From: Actinostola sp. cb2023
Taxonomy: Eukaryota; Cnidaria; Anthozoa; Actiniaria; Actinostolidae
NCBI GenBank assembly: GCA_033675265.1
Contig: JAUJYZ010000153.1
Span: 1 to 64,000 of the forward strand
Reading direction: 5' to 3'
Length of the DNA stretch: 64,000 nucleotides
The notes beneath the pieces were generated by a model. That model worked only from the letters and a program-made list of their open reading frames with translations. It ran no database searches and was not told the origin of the DNA. Positions 22,247 through 33,690 of the stretch are shown here, piece by piece. A program made the position numbers and the translations under genes. The first letter of the stretch is position 1; each line of letters begins with the position of its first letter.

Positions 22247-23256
22247 CCACGGGCAACAGGTCACGTAGAGTTAGTATTTTGGGTAATATTTGTATTTTCC
22301 GTATCGGTTATAAGCTGTCCGAAGCTCTGTTATTGTCTGTATTTGTTTCTGATGACCTTTAGTAATCCGAACCCCGACATCTGGTTTTATTTATGACGTC
22401 AGCGAAAGCTCCCGACTACCTAAGAAGGGAGAAGGGTATGCAACAGACCTGAATCCTACCTTCTGATTGGCTTAGACCTCTCTCTTCCTTCGTCTTGACT
22501 TTGTGCAAGGAAAATCACGTGGGGTGGACAAGTGATGATAGATACGTTTTTGGAACTTACCGAAGTTTGTTTACTTTTCTTATTAACCTTTTGCTTAATC
22601 AGGAATTTGTAATCTCCGTTCAGGAGTTTGTTCTTATCCGTAGAGAGAAAAATATGTCCTAATAATCTACAATCGAGATAAATCGTGAATAAATAACGTA
22701 TGCTTACCTGAAAATCTTTCAAAATTCAGTCGATGAGGGTTCGGAATCAATGTCATCCGTTATCAGTAGCTTTCTATTTGAATCCGCCGTGTTTTACTTA
22801 CCTCATGTCTCGATTACAATGTTATTGGGTATTCCCCAACTTCTAAAGTATGAAGCTCTAACATTTCTTTTAGATTAAATACATATTCTGATTTCACTGC
22901 CCGTGTGTCTGTTGCTGACCGGTTATATTTCAAGAGTTTGTTGTGATACAAATCTGTTAACACTGCGATTCTAAAAGTGTATCTGTCATCACTTGTCCAC
23001 CCCACGTGACTTTTCTTGCACAAACTCAGGACGAAGATTTTTGTTTACATAAGTGTCTGTTGCATACCCTTCTCCCTTCTTAGGTAGTCGGGAGCTTTCG
23101 CTGACGTCATAAATAAAACCAGATGTCGGGGTTCGGATTACTAAAGGTCATCAGAAACAAATGCAGACAATAACAGAACTTCGGAGAGCTTATAACCGAT
23201 ACGGAAAATACAAATATTACCCAAAATACTGACTCTACGTGACCTGTTGTTCGTGG
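22247..23256. mobile_element. 1,010-bp foldback element with a 5-bp target duplication (TGCAT)
   Basis: Two inverted arms of about 300 bp (ends CCACG..CAACAGGTCACG) flank a unique centre. TGCAT lies directly outside both ends (22242-22246 and 23257-23261). Inside the arms are GTCGGGAGCTTTCGCTGACG and its complement. Removing the element with one TGCAT restores the transposase frame through KRCTASV. A 5-bp duplication is known for Transib, but these ends lack its CACWRTG start, so the superfamily is open. Confidence 0.85.
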
Positions 23257-23394
23257 TGCATCTTTTGACTTGTCTTTCTTTCAGGGCTTCATGCATGTTA
23301 GATGCCGTCATGATATTATGACCTTCATTGCAATACTTGCGTAGTGAGCCTTTCATCGGGCTAATAATACGGTCGCAAACATCTTTCCCGAATT

Positions 23395-23425
23395 GGGGGG
23401 GGGGGAGGGGGGAGGGGGGGGGGGG
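23395..23425. repeat. G-rich tract (G11-A-G6-A-G12 type)
   Basis: A nearly pure G run abuts the point where the second transposase copy loses homology upstream of FGKDVCDR. It may mark a repair or deletion junction. Confidence 0.9.
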
Positions 23426-24268
23426 TTTGATTGCACCCTAAAAATGCGGCTTACCACACGTGCACCCGACCAGTCAACTGATTAGCCTTCTTCAGAAATC
23501 TAACACAGTATCTCGAAATCTCAGACCCAACGGGCAGAAAAGATATCCTATCTCAGACCCCAGCGGCCAAAAATACTATACCCTATCCCATATCCGTACA
23601 GCCTATCAGTATAGACCAACACACACCCAACCCTCCACCCAGGGAAAGGTACAACAACTCGTAACGCGTGTATACAATTTATAATTGGTTTTTTGTTAGT
23701 TTATTCAAATGAACTGATTTATCATCCAAACTATAAAAACAGACAAAACAACAACGCTGCAATCTTTATACCAGTTTTACTATAGTTGTACCTTGTTATC
23801 TCTGAAACGTCATCTTGATATAGTACAGTCTCAGGTTGCTCCCTCGACCAACGCTATTCGCCTTTCAATTTACTACTGTGAAGTTTTCTCAGTACAGCTT
23901 TCACAGATAGCTGAGGTAAATAATATAAAATATAAAACGTTTGAAAGGATTTTTTGCATGAGGGAGTGTAGATGGTGTTTAATGTAAGTGTTATGGGTCA
24001 CATTGTTTTACTGTTTAATGTTACGAAAGCCAAAACTTTAATATTTTGTGTCATGCAGACCACACTCCTATCTACACCCTCCTAGTACATGGGAATATTG
24101 ATTTTCGCACACTACCCCTCCCCCCTAAAACCACCGAATTTATTATCTAGTTTTTCTATCCCCGCCATATTTAAAAGTAAGATTACACAAAATCCCTCAC
24201 GGTTTTGGATAGATAATAGCAAGTGACTTGATCTATCAGTAATTATGGATTTTTTATCTGTAAAAGAA
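23426..24268. other. Sequence replacing the transposase core
   Basis: This stretch does not match the transposase family. It includes two imperfect copies of a TCTCAGACCC(C)A phrase (about 23519 and 23555) in a C-rich strand and no gene I can support. Confidence 0.4.
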
Positions 24269-24720
24269 TTAATTAACGGCGCAACTTACAGGATCCAACA
24301 GGAATAAGATATGAAAGACGTCAAGAATGTCTTTTGAGAGCTGAACATTTAAGACACGGCCGCTTTTGGTAGATTGTGACTTTCCCTTGTGTAGCGGATA
24401 CTGGCAAACTGTTTTAGGGCTGCTCCAATATTTCCCTAATCTTCCTCTGTGTGAGGGACAAACAAACAGCTCTTTGATTTGAGCGTCGCTGACATCGAAA
24501 TGTCCAGCGCGAGTGAGATTCAGTTGGTGTTCCGTCAATTTCTCACTTGAAAGATGATGCCTTCTCAGGTGGGAATCAATATTCTCATTACATACTGACA
24601 AAGAGACTACTATACTACCATCTGTACCTCTAAACTCTCCACAGTTATCCTGGTGATAACTGGACATGAAGCAAATCGCCATAACTGTTCTTTTAATTTA
24701 GGTCAATTAGCATATGTAGT

Positions 24721-25022
24721 TTTCATTCATTATCACCAAAATAAGTTTACAAACTAAAACCATATTTAAATTATTTAAATGATTCAAAACATACTTTCGA
24801 TACGAAATAGGCTACAACTTGCTGCTATGCATGAAAAACGCTTCTTTTAAAGAAGACTTTCCGACTATTTATGATTTCACTGAATGACGTCTTCAAAAGG
24901 AACCGAAATGTCACGCTACTTATGATAACTAGAATAAAAATACGTATAATTACCTAACGCACCTAGCAAGGAAATAAATCGTTTTTTCGAAGTCTCAGCG
25001 AAATAAAATATTTCATTGTGAG
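24721..25022. other. Spacer without recognised features
   Basis: AT-rich DNA upstream of the decayed copy. No TIR matching the 11395 or 58245 elements was found here. Confidence 0.4.
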
Positions 25023-25165
25023 ACAAATAGAGGATATTACATGGGCACGCGGAGATACTAATTTTATCTTCGAGTGTTGATAATATCTCTCACGAGTGAG
25101 CGCAGCGAACATATTCAACACGAGAAGATAAAATTCGTATTTCCAAGCGACTATGTAATATTCTG
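25023..25165. mobile_element. Palindromic MITE, GGATATTACATGGGC family
   Basis: The left arm GGATATTACATGGGCACGCG then ...TTTTATCTTCGAGTGTTGA pairs with TCAACACGAGAAGATAAAA...CTATGTAATATTC on the right; the loop contains CTCACGAGTGAGCGCAGCGA. I recall this foldback family as common in aquatic animal genomes. Confidence 0.75.
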
Positions 25166-25170
25166 TTTAA

Positions 25171-25323
25171 TATATAATTATCGATGAAACATTGTTTTTG
25201 TTTTGAAAAAAAATACTTTATGATATGATATCTTCACATATGAAGATAACATGTTATCTTCACGTGTGAAGATATCAATTTTTCGAAGAAGGGAAATATA
25301 GATATTTCATCGATAATTATATA
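25171..25323. mobile_element. 153-bp palindromic TTAA MITE
   Basis: TTAA at 25167-25170 and 25324-25327 flanks inverted TATATAATTATCGATGAAA ends. The centre has AGATAACATGTTATCT, itself a palindrome. Confidence 0.7.
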
Positions 25324-25729
25324 TTAAAATATAATATTTTTGATGAAAGTATGCTTCACAGTTCAAGGTGAGTTTGTTGTGTCACGCAATATATACTTCT
25401 CTCGTATCTAGTACGGGTTTATAAACCTCTGTAACCACTAATTTTTTCTAGTAAATAAAAAAATCCCAATGAAATAGTCATTTGTTGTAGGGTGACTGAC
25501 ATGTTTGAGCTGCAAAATATTGTATTTCTGGGGTTAAGCGGTTGGTAGCGTGACCTGTGACGTTTTTGGTTAAAACGCTCAAATGACCATCTTAGACCGC
25601 TTGTTCGCTCCCGAGCGAGAGGGATACCCATCGATTTTACGCCACAATATAACACCTGTAGATAAAACCTTTCCTGTGAATTGAATTTTAGATCAGATTT
25701 ACATTCTACTTTTGGGAATTTTAATGTTA

Positions 25730-26339
25730 AATAGACCTTTTTACCGATACGGCGGCCATCTTGAATTATTGAGAAATTATGGGATGCCCAGGGTGCAAGA
25801 TAGTAACCATTTGGCCATGAAAAACTACGAAAACCTAATTTAAAGCAATGAATTTGTACAAAATTTTACAACAATGCACAACACATGTAGATATTAAGTC
25901 ATACAACACTATGGCTAGAGTGAAATACAATGCACTTTACTCAATAGTGTGACTACACTTTCTCTTGGGATAGGTGACGTCAGACATGGGTAATAATTGC
26001 TGAAGTGAACCATGCTCAATAGACCTTTTTACCGATACGGTGGCCATTTTGGATTCTATTGTTTTGGCTAAAACATTATGGGATGCTCAGGGTGCAAATG
26101 ACCCAAAAACTGTAGAGAGTGGAGTCGCGTCAATATATTATTTTTCTATGTCACTCTAGCCATAGTGTTGTATGACTTATTATCTACTTGTGTTGTGTTA
26201 TATAATTTTGTACAAATTCATTGCTTTAAATTAGGTTTTCGTAGTTTTTCATGGCCAAATGGTTACTAGCTTGCACCCTGGGCATCCCATAATTTCTCCA
26301 TAATTCAAGATGGCCGCCGTATCGGTAAAAAGGTCTATT
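25730..26339. mobile_element. 610-bp MITE with ACCTTTTTACCGATACGGCG ends
   Basis: Arms of about 190 bp are inverted (25730-25925 and about 26145-26339), starting AATAGACCTTTTTACC. A further copy of the terminal motif in direct orientation lies at about 26018, so an older copy is nested or partly duplicated inside. Confidence 0.8.
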
Positions 26340-26357
26340 CAGCGGTAATCCATGTCT

Positions 26358-27425
26358 TTTTAGTCGGGCTTCCTGTGGAAGACCCGACTCTAAAAAGGCA
26401 GAGCGTTCTTCTTCTTCGTCGTATTCTTTGACCCCAGAATGCATATTGGGTTCTACAGCGCATGCGCCTTGTACCGGCCGCGAAGAGCTCTCTGGGTAGG
26501 AGAATGCTAAGCTTGAAGACGAGACATCGATAAACAATGACTATTGATTTGATTACGAACTCTGAAGCTGAAAAGAACTACTCTGATTGCAAGAAAAGCA
26601 AGAGCAAGACTGATCTTGATGACCTGAACTTGAATGTCGTCATGTTGGATGAAGCGAAAGATGATCGTCAACGAAGCAACTGGAAAACTACTTATTCAGC
26701 ACATGTGGCTCTTACACAGTTCTCACAGTAAATCTCGTCATTCTTTTGTGTTATTGTGTTAAATGCTAGTAAAATACAGTTAGATTATGCTTATACAATC
26801 AGTATTATTTTTGTAGAAGCGATCGTTTATCTCGTCACGTCCTGTGTATGGAATTTCATGTATTCAGTAGAACTGACATGGTAAATACTCTTGATGATTG
26901 TGATATTCTAGTGAAAGCTATTCTTGTGCTGGGAGATTTGATTATTGTACATATACAATACTTTATGATCATTCTAAACCATAGTGCGTAAATGAATTAC
27001 CTTGCTACTTGTTTGATGCATTAGTCTAGTTCATAGAGATATGGATTTATCAATCTAGTACTAGTACTGCAAAGGGTTTAGAAATCTTTAGAACTTAGAA
27101 CGAAGTGAGTTGATACACGCAGCCGGCGGTGAAGAGAAATGCAGTTGTAAGGTTTTCAGACGACCGATAAACGTCGAGGTAACTTACCCATATTTACACT
27201 TCAACAAACATTGTTTAATAACTCTGCGATGTCTAGTTTATGTATACGGTATTTGTATTTGTATGGATATATTTATGGTAACAAATAAACTATGTCATTG
27301 TCATTCATGATTCGCTGAGTTTGTGAAATCGCAGTACTGAAATTGCAAGGAAAGCAAGTTCTATCGAGCTCGAGTCACGCAACGACGAGCAAATAGGCTA
27401 CATTTAATTTAGAAGCCCGACTTCA
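26358..27425. repeat. GTCGGGCTTCC-ended repeat, possibly a 1.07-kb element
   Basis: The left end has the hairpin AGTCGGGCTTCCTGTGGAAG then ACCCGACT, followed by CAGAGCG and CTACAGCGCATGCGC as in the insert at 20088. The complementary GAAGCCCGACTTC lies at about 27412, so AGTCGGGCTTC could be a TIR. A 64-codon open frame (26537-26731, starting MTIDLITNSE, acidic and Lys-rich) is inside; I do not recognise it. Confidence 0.45.
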
Positions 27426-28803
27426 CGCTAGAAGAGCGTCTAGTTACAATTAAAATTCAAGTTTCATCTCCATAAAAATAAAAATAATTCGAAATTCATT
27501 GAGAAAATGATTGTACACAGCATTCTATTTGTTTTTATCTAAGAATAAATTTAGGCTTCAGTTCTCCTTTAAATGTCTGGTAACAAAGAAATTTGTTCTG
27601 TGAAATAGAAATATTATTTCAGCTAACAATGGACTAATGTTGGGAATGTTCATCAAAGGCACCTGTTGGTGAACTCGTGGATTTTCGGTATGTGACGGAC
27701 AAGGAACGCCTTGAAGACATTGAAGGCATGTTTGAGCATGGAACCAGCGAATGTCTTTGCAGTTATCTTTCATGATGAGTGAAAATATTTGAACATTTTA
27801 AATTAAATTAATTCAAAAAGGAAAGTTCAATGATTGATTAAAATCTGTGTTGTGGCCAATTTTTCATCTAGACTTCGAAATAAAGTGTTTTGGAAGCGAT
27901 CGAGTTGACTGAAGTCCGGCTCCGCCATGTAATAATATGAAATGTTTACACGAGACATGTATCATCATCGTACATTTCGTCATCTTAGAAACTGACGACA
28001 ATAAATACCACTGATAAAACTTAAGAGTTGGCGCAACCGGGTTAGTTTTACGGTATGACCTTAATTGTAAAATATCGCTTGAGCCAATCGATCGGATTTA
28101 GTTTCATCACTCACTGTGATTTGAATTGATTGCCTCATTATTTGAGACGTATGTGGCAGTATAAAGTACGGAAAATAATGATCTGAGTGACAGTGTTCAC
28201 GGCTTGACAATATAAACAAATGTTTTATATCTGCTGTGTACTAGCTATGAAAAATCTGATACCGAAACATACTTTTAAATACATGGACGACAAGACTGAA
28301 TGATACTACTCTGGAAGCCACAGACATCTGATCTGGCACTGACAAGAAAACACAAGACCGATGTTCAAGTTGTTTTCAAATTCAAAGTATCACATCTTTT
28401 TGCTCGTGCCCTGGCCTTTGGCCTGCACGAGTTGAAAAACACAGCCCATAATTATTATATATATTTTTTAGATGTCAAAAATCTGCAAAGTTGCACAAGA
28501 CTTCCAGTAACCAGCAACTTGAGGGATTGCACATTATGTCTTACGAAGTCGAAGAAGACAGCTATTTTGGACTGGGAAGGCATTTCATGTAGATTTTTTT
28601 ACGGAAATATTTCACTCTTTACTCGTCAAAGTGTTCAGTGTGTAGTCAAAGACCAGAAGATCTCTCTGCAGCGAGCCATCAATGCCACAAGGTCTACATA
28701 GCGACTCTTCGCTCGATGTCAACATGCCAATATTTGCGAACTGTATCAGAGACACATAACATGGAAGCCTTGAAAGCCTTTATCAGTTGTACAAACTTGA
28801 AGT
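27426..28803. other. Gene-poor spacer
   Basis: No recognisable domain. The longest open frame (28300-28701, 133 codons) has no features I can assign, and I do not call it a gene. Confidence 0.4.
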
Positions 28804-28908
28804 TAATGTACCATTATACTATCATAATAAAGACAATACGCTTATTGGTGTTGGGCCTCTTCTGAGCAGTTTAATAATGTATATGAATATGGGACACAAT
28901 ACAACTGC
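28804..28908. repeat. Split direct repeat B2 of the YR retrotransposon
   Basis: 105 bp nearly identical to 29035-29139 (B1). In the element's own minus orientation it is the last block. Confidence 0.9.
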
Positions 28909-28927
28909 TATGGGAGGGAGGGTAGGG

Positions 28928-29037
28928 TATGTGAATCGACCAGAACGGCGAGCGGCTAAGACACGAGACAATGTAATATGATATTCACGTACCGTACCAC
29001 TACCCATTAAACTATATTAATTATTAACATCACTTAA
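28928..29037. repeat. Split direct repeat A2 of the YR retrotransposon
   Basis: 110 bp nearly identical to 33417-33526 (A1), containing CCAGAACGGCGAGCGGCTAA. It overlaps B1 by three bases, the expected B1-A2 junction. Confidence 0.9.
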
Positions 29038-29139
29038 TGTACCATTATACTATCATAATCAAGAGAATACGCTTATTGGTGTTGGGCCTCTTCTGAGCAG
29101 TTTAATAATGTATATGAATATGGGACACAATACAACTGC
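29035..29139. repeat. Split direct repeat B1 of the YR retrotransposon
   Basis: Near-identical to 28804-28908. It lies directly downstream of the recombinase stop codon in the element's orientation. Confidence 0.9.
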
Positions 29140-29163
29140 CCAAAAGGGGGTGGCCCATGATAT

Positions 29164-30156
29164 AATTAAGTGTTAGGTAAATAAGGGTTAGCGTACTGGT
29201 ATGTTGTGTTTCTAGTTTTAGCTATTTGTTGAGCTGTCCTTAGAAAAAGACTCAGGGGGGAACGAATGTAGCGTTTATAGCAATCTGAAGACCACCGTCC
29301 TATTATTTTGATTTCGTAGTCATTAAGTCCAGCCACAGAGGCAGAGGTAGCACCCCCTATGCGAAAGCTGTGTCCACTGTAATGTTGAGGATCTAAACCG
29401 GCGAGCCTGAGTAGAAGATATGAAGTTTGTGAGGTGGCGACGTGACAATGGAGATCCAGTAGGGAGGCGAAATATAGGGTCGGTCTCCTGACAATCCATT
29501 CTTTCTCTTTGCATAGACAAGTTTGCTTTCACTGCACACAGAGAACAGACAGCGTGCTTGGTATGGCCGGTGTATAAGACGACCCCGCGACGTTGCTGAT
29601 CTGTTTTTGATTTCTTTATTGATAGATATTCCTCTGCTGTGGGTGATGTTTGGATATTCACATCGTGGATGCAAAGTAGCATATCAGAACTGTGGGATGG
29701 TAACTCCGTCGTTGTAAATTCGCTTGCACGAAGCAATAAGAAATGGGCCATGGTTATTGCTGCCCAGCAAACAGTGTCTTCAGCATTGTCATGGTCAATG
29801 AAAAATTTTAGTTTGCACAGTAGATCAAATGTAATTGGCAGTTTTTGTTTAACTCGAGAGAAATGTTCCCTTTCAATGCCTCGCAGTGTCTGTTGCAACT
29901 TGACAGTGTCTGTGAAGGGATTGGCATAACCATGACTGATGTGTAGAGCGCGAACTCCGGGTAGATAAACTTTTATGGACTGTGGTTTTATCCTGCTTGC
30001 TAAATACGTGGTAAATGAGGTTAAAGTGTTCTCGCTTCCGGGAATTGCTAGGAATCTGTGTTTCTCGCAGAACTCCAGATATTGGCGTTGTGCAGAACTG
30101 TATGTCCGGTGTGTATTGTCAGCTAATCCTTTGTCAAAATAGTGGTCAGCTTTCAT
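29164..30156 (-). pseudogene. Tyrosine recombinase of the YR retrotransposon
   Basis: The frame begins near 30156 with a SAM-like core-binding domain (FDKGLADNTHRTYSSAQRQY), then the catalytic domain with the first Arg in LLLRASEF. A frameshift near 29395 moves the C-terminal half: HSFRIGGATSASVAG supplies the H-x-x-R motif and SSDCYKRYIR the nucleophilic Tyr, with the stop near 29164. All four signature elements are visible across two frames. DIRS-group elements use this enzyme in place of a DDE integrase. Confidence 0.85.
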
Positions 30157-31753
30157 TTGTAGTGTTCCAAGTTCAGACGTTGTACTGGGGTCGGAGTGGT
30201 CCTTGCCTGTGGTACTAACTCTCGGAACCGGGCGACCTGCAAGCGAGATAAAGCGTCAGATGCAGCATTTTCGATCCCTGGAATGTGAACAGCTTTAAGT
30301 ACAATGTTAAACTTGCAAGAAACATGGAAAAGGTAACGCATTAATGACATTATGTGTCGGCACTTGCTAGTTCCGGAAGTGATGATGTGCACTACGGCTT
30401 TGTTGTCACGTGAAAGATGATCTTCTGTGACTCCAAAACAGTAGCCCACACAGTTATTGCCATGGTAATTGCGAAAAATTATTTGAAGGTGATTGAGCGA
30501 CGGTTGGGAATATCGACATTCTTGAAAGAGTCACAAAACCACAAGTCTCCGAATAGTGCGCCGAACGATGATGTACAAGCGTCCGTGTACAAATGTAAAC
30601 AAGTGCTAGAGAGCCATTGCTCATCGTGAAACATGCTGTGTCATTCCAATCACGCAGAAAGATGAGCCACCATTGTAAATCTTTGGTGAAGCGTTTGTTG
30701 AGTCGTATGTGATGACTTGGGTGTCAAACGCTCGTTAGTAAGTCCATCATTGTCGCAAAAAGGCCCGGTCGACAGACTGTGCAAATAAAGTTTAGCTTTC
30801 CAATCAAGGACTGGAGTTGACGCTTAGTGCACGAGGTGTGAGATTGCCAGTCCAAAAGTAAATCGATAGTCTTCTTTAGACGTGTTTCCGTAATACGTGC
30901 TTCCTGAGCGACACTGTCCAGTTCTATTCCCAGTAGTTCTAACTGCGTACATGGTTGAACAGTTTTAGATTGATTAGTCGTGAAGCCTAATTTGTTGCAG
31001 ATCGATAACATATGCTCCAAATTGCTGTAACAAGTAGTATATGGAGCTGGCGGACCGCAAGTCCAAAAGTCGTCCAAGTAATGCCAGACAGGGAAAACAC
31101 CGTCGTTATCCATAACATGTGCAAGTGTGTCTGCAAATTTCAAGAATAGTGAAGGTGAACTCCTTAAGCCAAATGGTAGATAAGCATCAATAAAGTATGC
31201 AGTGGTTATAGTTCCATTAATGTCAACGGGCCAAGGTGAGCCCAATAACTCCCAGTCGTCGGGATGCACTAGTATATGACGAAATGCGTCCGACAGGCTT
31301 AGCTTGCTCATTAATGCACCTTTTCCAGCACGCTTCAGATGAATGATTGCCATGTCCATGGTGTCATAGCTGCACGAAAATAATTCCTTAGGAATGCCGT
31401 CGTTGACTGAATGACCGGCGGGCCAGGATAAATCGTTTATTACTCGCCATTTAAGAGGCATCGAGCGCTTTTTTGGTACAGCGCCCATCGGCGATCCGAC
31501 AAAGTTTGTGTAAGGGGGAGATAAAAAGGACCGATCTTTCGGTTAAGACCGATCTCTCGTTCTAGTTCTTGTGCAATTGCGACAGGATTTTTCGTAGCTG
31601 AAAAATGATTAGCTGAAATTTGAGTCGAGCGAGTTCCGGTGTAGCCGATGCATACACCGTGGTCAATGTCGTGTAATAGTTGTGTAACATAAACTTGATC
31701 ATGATGATTACGTAGATTTTCTTTCCAAGTAGAAGAGTTGAACGGTGAATTAA
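30157..31753 (-). pseudogene. Reverse transcriptase-RNase H of the YR retrotransposon
   Basis: The N-terminal pol segment (LNSPFNSSTWKENLRNHHDQ) starts directly inside the foldback insertion site. After PFYLP the frame shifts by one base in a C-run near 31514 and continues with FVGSPMGAVPKK. The RT domain follows: RVINDLSWP, SLSDAFRHILVHP, LPFGLRSSPSLF and the catalytic YLDDF (about 31080). Beyond 30724 several stops and shifts occur, but RNase H is visible: YTDACTSSFGALFGD, DNKAVVHII and HIPGIENAASDALSRLQ. The arrangement RT-RH-YR is that of the DIRS/Ngaro order. Confidence 0.85.
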
Positions 31754-32432
31754 GGTGGCTCCGTCGAAATTCCAGACGCATTCGTCTGAAATAAAACTTC
31801 GGCCATAACTTTTTTAATATTCGCGTGATGGACTATCAGACTTCGAGAAAGTTGAAGCTATTATTTGGCAATATTACAACATAATTCGATTTCCCTTTCC
31901 GCAAATATTCTTAGTGATATCGGAGCTACAGTGGACCTTGTTCTCGCTACTTAAACGTGCTCAAAAAAATATTTGTCCGATATTTTTGCGTAAAAGTTTG
32001 TGAATCGTGTTCAATTGACTTGGTGAATATCCTAACTAAGTTTCAGCAAAATCGGCGAAACCAAAATCAACAGGTTATGTATTTTAGTCATGAATTTGAA
32101 TGCTGTTATAACCTGTTGATTTTGGTTTCGCCGATTTTGCTGAAACTTAGTTAGGATATTCACCAAGTCAATTGAACACGATTTACAAACTTTTGCGCAA
32201 AAATATCGGAATTTTTCTTTTGTTAGCGCGTTTAAGTAGCGAGAACAAGGTCCATTGTAGCTCCGATATCACTAAGAATATTTGTGGAAAGGGAAATCGA
32301 ATTATGTTGTAATATTGCCAAATAATAGCTTCAACTTTCTCCAAGTCTGCTAGTCCATCACGCGAATATTAAAAAAGTTATGGCCAAAGTTTTATTTCAG
32401 ACGAATGCGTCTGGAATTTCGACGGAGTCACC
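31754..32432. mobile_element. 679-bp near-perfect palindromic TTAA foldback
   Basis: Arms of about 320 bp pair almost completely around a spacer of about 30 bp (near 32085-32110). Ends are GGTGGCTCCGTCGAAATTCC and a complement with one mismatch in GGTGRCTCC. TTAA flanks at 31750-31753 and 32433-32436. It separates the gag C-terminus from the pol start of the YR retrotransposon; with one TTAA removed, pol reads through (KLPTTLNSPFN), overlapping gag in another frame. Confidence 0.9.
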
Positions 32433-32459
32433 TTAAGCGTTGTTGGTAGCTTGTTGCAA

Positions 32460-33241
32460 TCAATCGGCCATAGCGTGGTTCCCCCGACAGGATTTGCATA
32501 CATGGGCGCGCTTGCACTCTTTTCCTTGCTGGCAGGCACGTCGCTGGAATAAGTTGCAACCCTCGGTGTCGTTGTTAAACCATTTCACGAATTTCCAGCC
32601 TTGATCTGTTGATGCTCCCATGTCCGGTTTCTTGCTGCCCTTATTCTCCTCCAACGACGTTTTCGCACGAAATGAACAATCACGTACCAAATGATTGTCC
32701 GATTTACAGCGTTGGCAAGTGATACCTTCCTTGCGCACGGCGGAGGAATCCAATATCGTGGCGTAGAGCGGGGTAACTACTACGTCTAGGCGACCAGTTG
32801 GTATATCGGACAAACTTCGTCTGAATTGCACGTCATATTCGTAAACGGCGTTCCAGAGAAATTTGCGATTGGCCTTCTGTATAATCGATCGGTAACGTGC
32901 AAGCTCTTTGTATCTGTTGGTTTCTGTAGCCATAAGTTTGTCTTCGTAGATAGACCAGGCCTCCACCAGTGGTCGAAGGACTCGATCATAGCTGTTTTTC
33001 GTTTATAGTCGGCTCAGGGTTCGACGGTATCGTTGGACTTGACATGAGGGGTGAGCAGAGTAGCAAGATCAACGTAAATATTACCGGAAATATTACCTGC
33101 ACTTGGAGGTTCTTGTGATTTTGCTTTTGCTGATCCGCCCCCTTTTCCTTCGACTATTTCACGAAGGGATTTATTATCGAGCTGTATAGCTCCCACTTGC
33201 TCTGATAGGGCTCTGACTGCATGCAGGAGCTCTTTGGCCAT
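32460..33241 (-). pseudogene. Gag-like protein of the YR retrotransposon
   Basis: Starting at about 33241, a coiled-coil-like segment (MAKELLHAVRALSEQVGAIQ) leads to a TGA at 33014-33016, in frame with ADYKRKTAMIESFDHW. A further shift near 32965 moves to MEAWSIYEDKLMATETNRY. Two Cys/His clusters follow: CQRCKSDNHLVRDC (a zinc knuckle) and a C-rich motif CNLF...CKRAHVCKSC. The protein ends at 32460. Pol overlaps its 3' end in another frame, as in related elements. Confidence 0.75.
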
Positions 33242-33416
33242 CTCGGTGACATGGCTGGAAGACTCTTTGTTAGCTGCTTTAGGACTGCTGGTATCGGATT
33301 CGTATGGACCTTCACAATTTTTGTGGAGAGGCCCGAAGTCGTGTTCCAGTTTGGGGACATGGCACCCAGGGCAAGCGGTCTTTCTTTTTTGTTTTTTTCT
33401 GAGACATAACTATAAC

Positions 33417-33526
33417 TATGTGAATTGACCAGAACGGCGAGCGGCTAAGACACGAGACAATGTAATATGATATTCACGTACCGTACCACTCCCCATTAAA
33501 CTATATTAATTATTAACATCACTTAA
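33417..33526. repeat. Split direct repeat A1 of the YR retrotransposon
   Basis: Near-identical to 28928-29037, differing by about two substitutions. It marks the 5' boundary of the element. Confidence 0.9.
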
Positions 33527-33690
33527 ATTGAAGCATTTCAAACCTGGATGACTGAAATCCGATTCAGAAGTCAGATGAAAGCAACGAATTTACCCGTCCA
33601 ACTTTATAGAGCCGACTGACGAGCACAATTATAGACAGTATGCTATTAATAATTTCAAGACAAGAACAACAGTTTTGAGCTTAGACATGT

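Larger units (their letters stand above)
21180..24682 (-). pseudogene. Decayed second copy of the large zinc-finger transposase
   Basis: The N-terminal exon (24682-24290) parallels exon 1 of the copy at 12-17 kb: shared LTE-QL, a C-x2-HR-x-LG...CQYP-H Cys/His pattern, and a GTAAGT donor at the same place. The middle, including the first catalytic block, is missing; 23426-24289 is unrelated. Homology resumes after a G-rich tract with FGKDVCDRI, MKGSLRKYCNEGH and HEALKERQ, and is then split by a 1,010-bp insertion (22247-23256). Downstream are VNRIDNFSTFHNF, the C2H2 region (CEEPGCNRKF), GWALQKPRTSGSKFSENVK and, after a frameshift near 21290, SMLKTMCTHYELY and the Cys-containing tail to about 21180. 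It lacks the core and cannot be active. Confidence 0.8.
28804..33526 (-). mobile_element. Ngaro/PAT-type tyrosine-recombinase retrotransposon, complete but mutated
   Basis: Read on the minus strand, the order is A1 (33526-33417), gag, RT-RNase H, tyrosine recombinase, B1 (29139-29035), A2 (29037-28928), B2 (28908-28804). This A1-ORFs-B1-A2-B2 layout of split direct repeats is diagnostic for PAT/Ngaro-group elements, which replicate through a circle that the recombinase integrates, so no target duplication is expected. Repeats A and B differ between copies by only a few bases. Coding regions have several frameshifts and stops plus a 679-bp foldback insertion. Excluding that, the element is about 4.0 kb. 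Confidence 0.9.

Noticed and set aside
22181..23356. Host gene reading of the minus-strand frames on either side of 22247-23256
   Set aside because: Both sides match the large transposase family and are rejoined by removing a foldback element, so they are pieces of one pseudogene.
28300..28701. 133-codon plus-strand gene
   Set aside because: No domain, no splice support and no conserved motif; random open frames of this length are expected in 64 kb.
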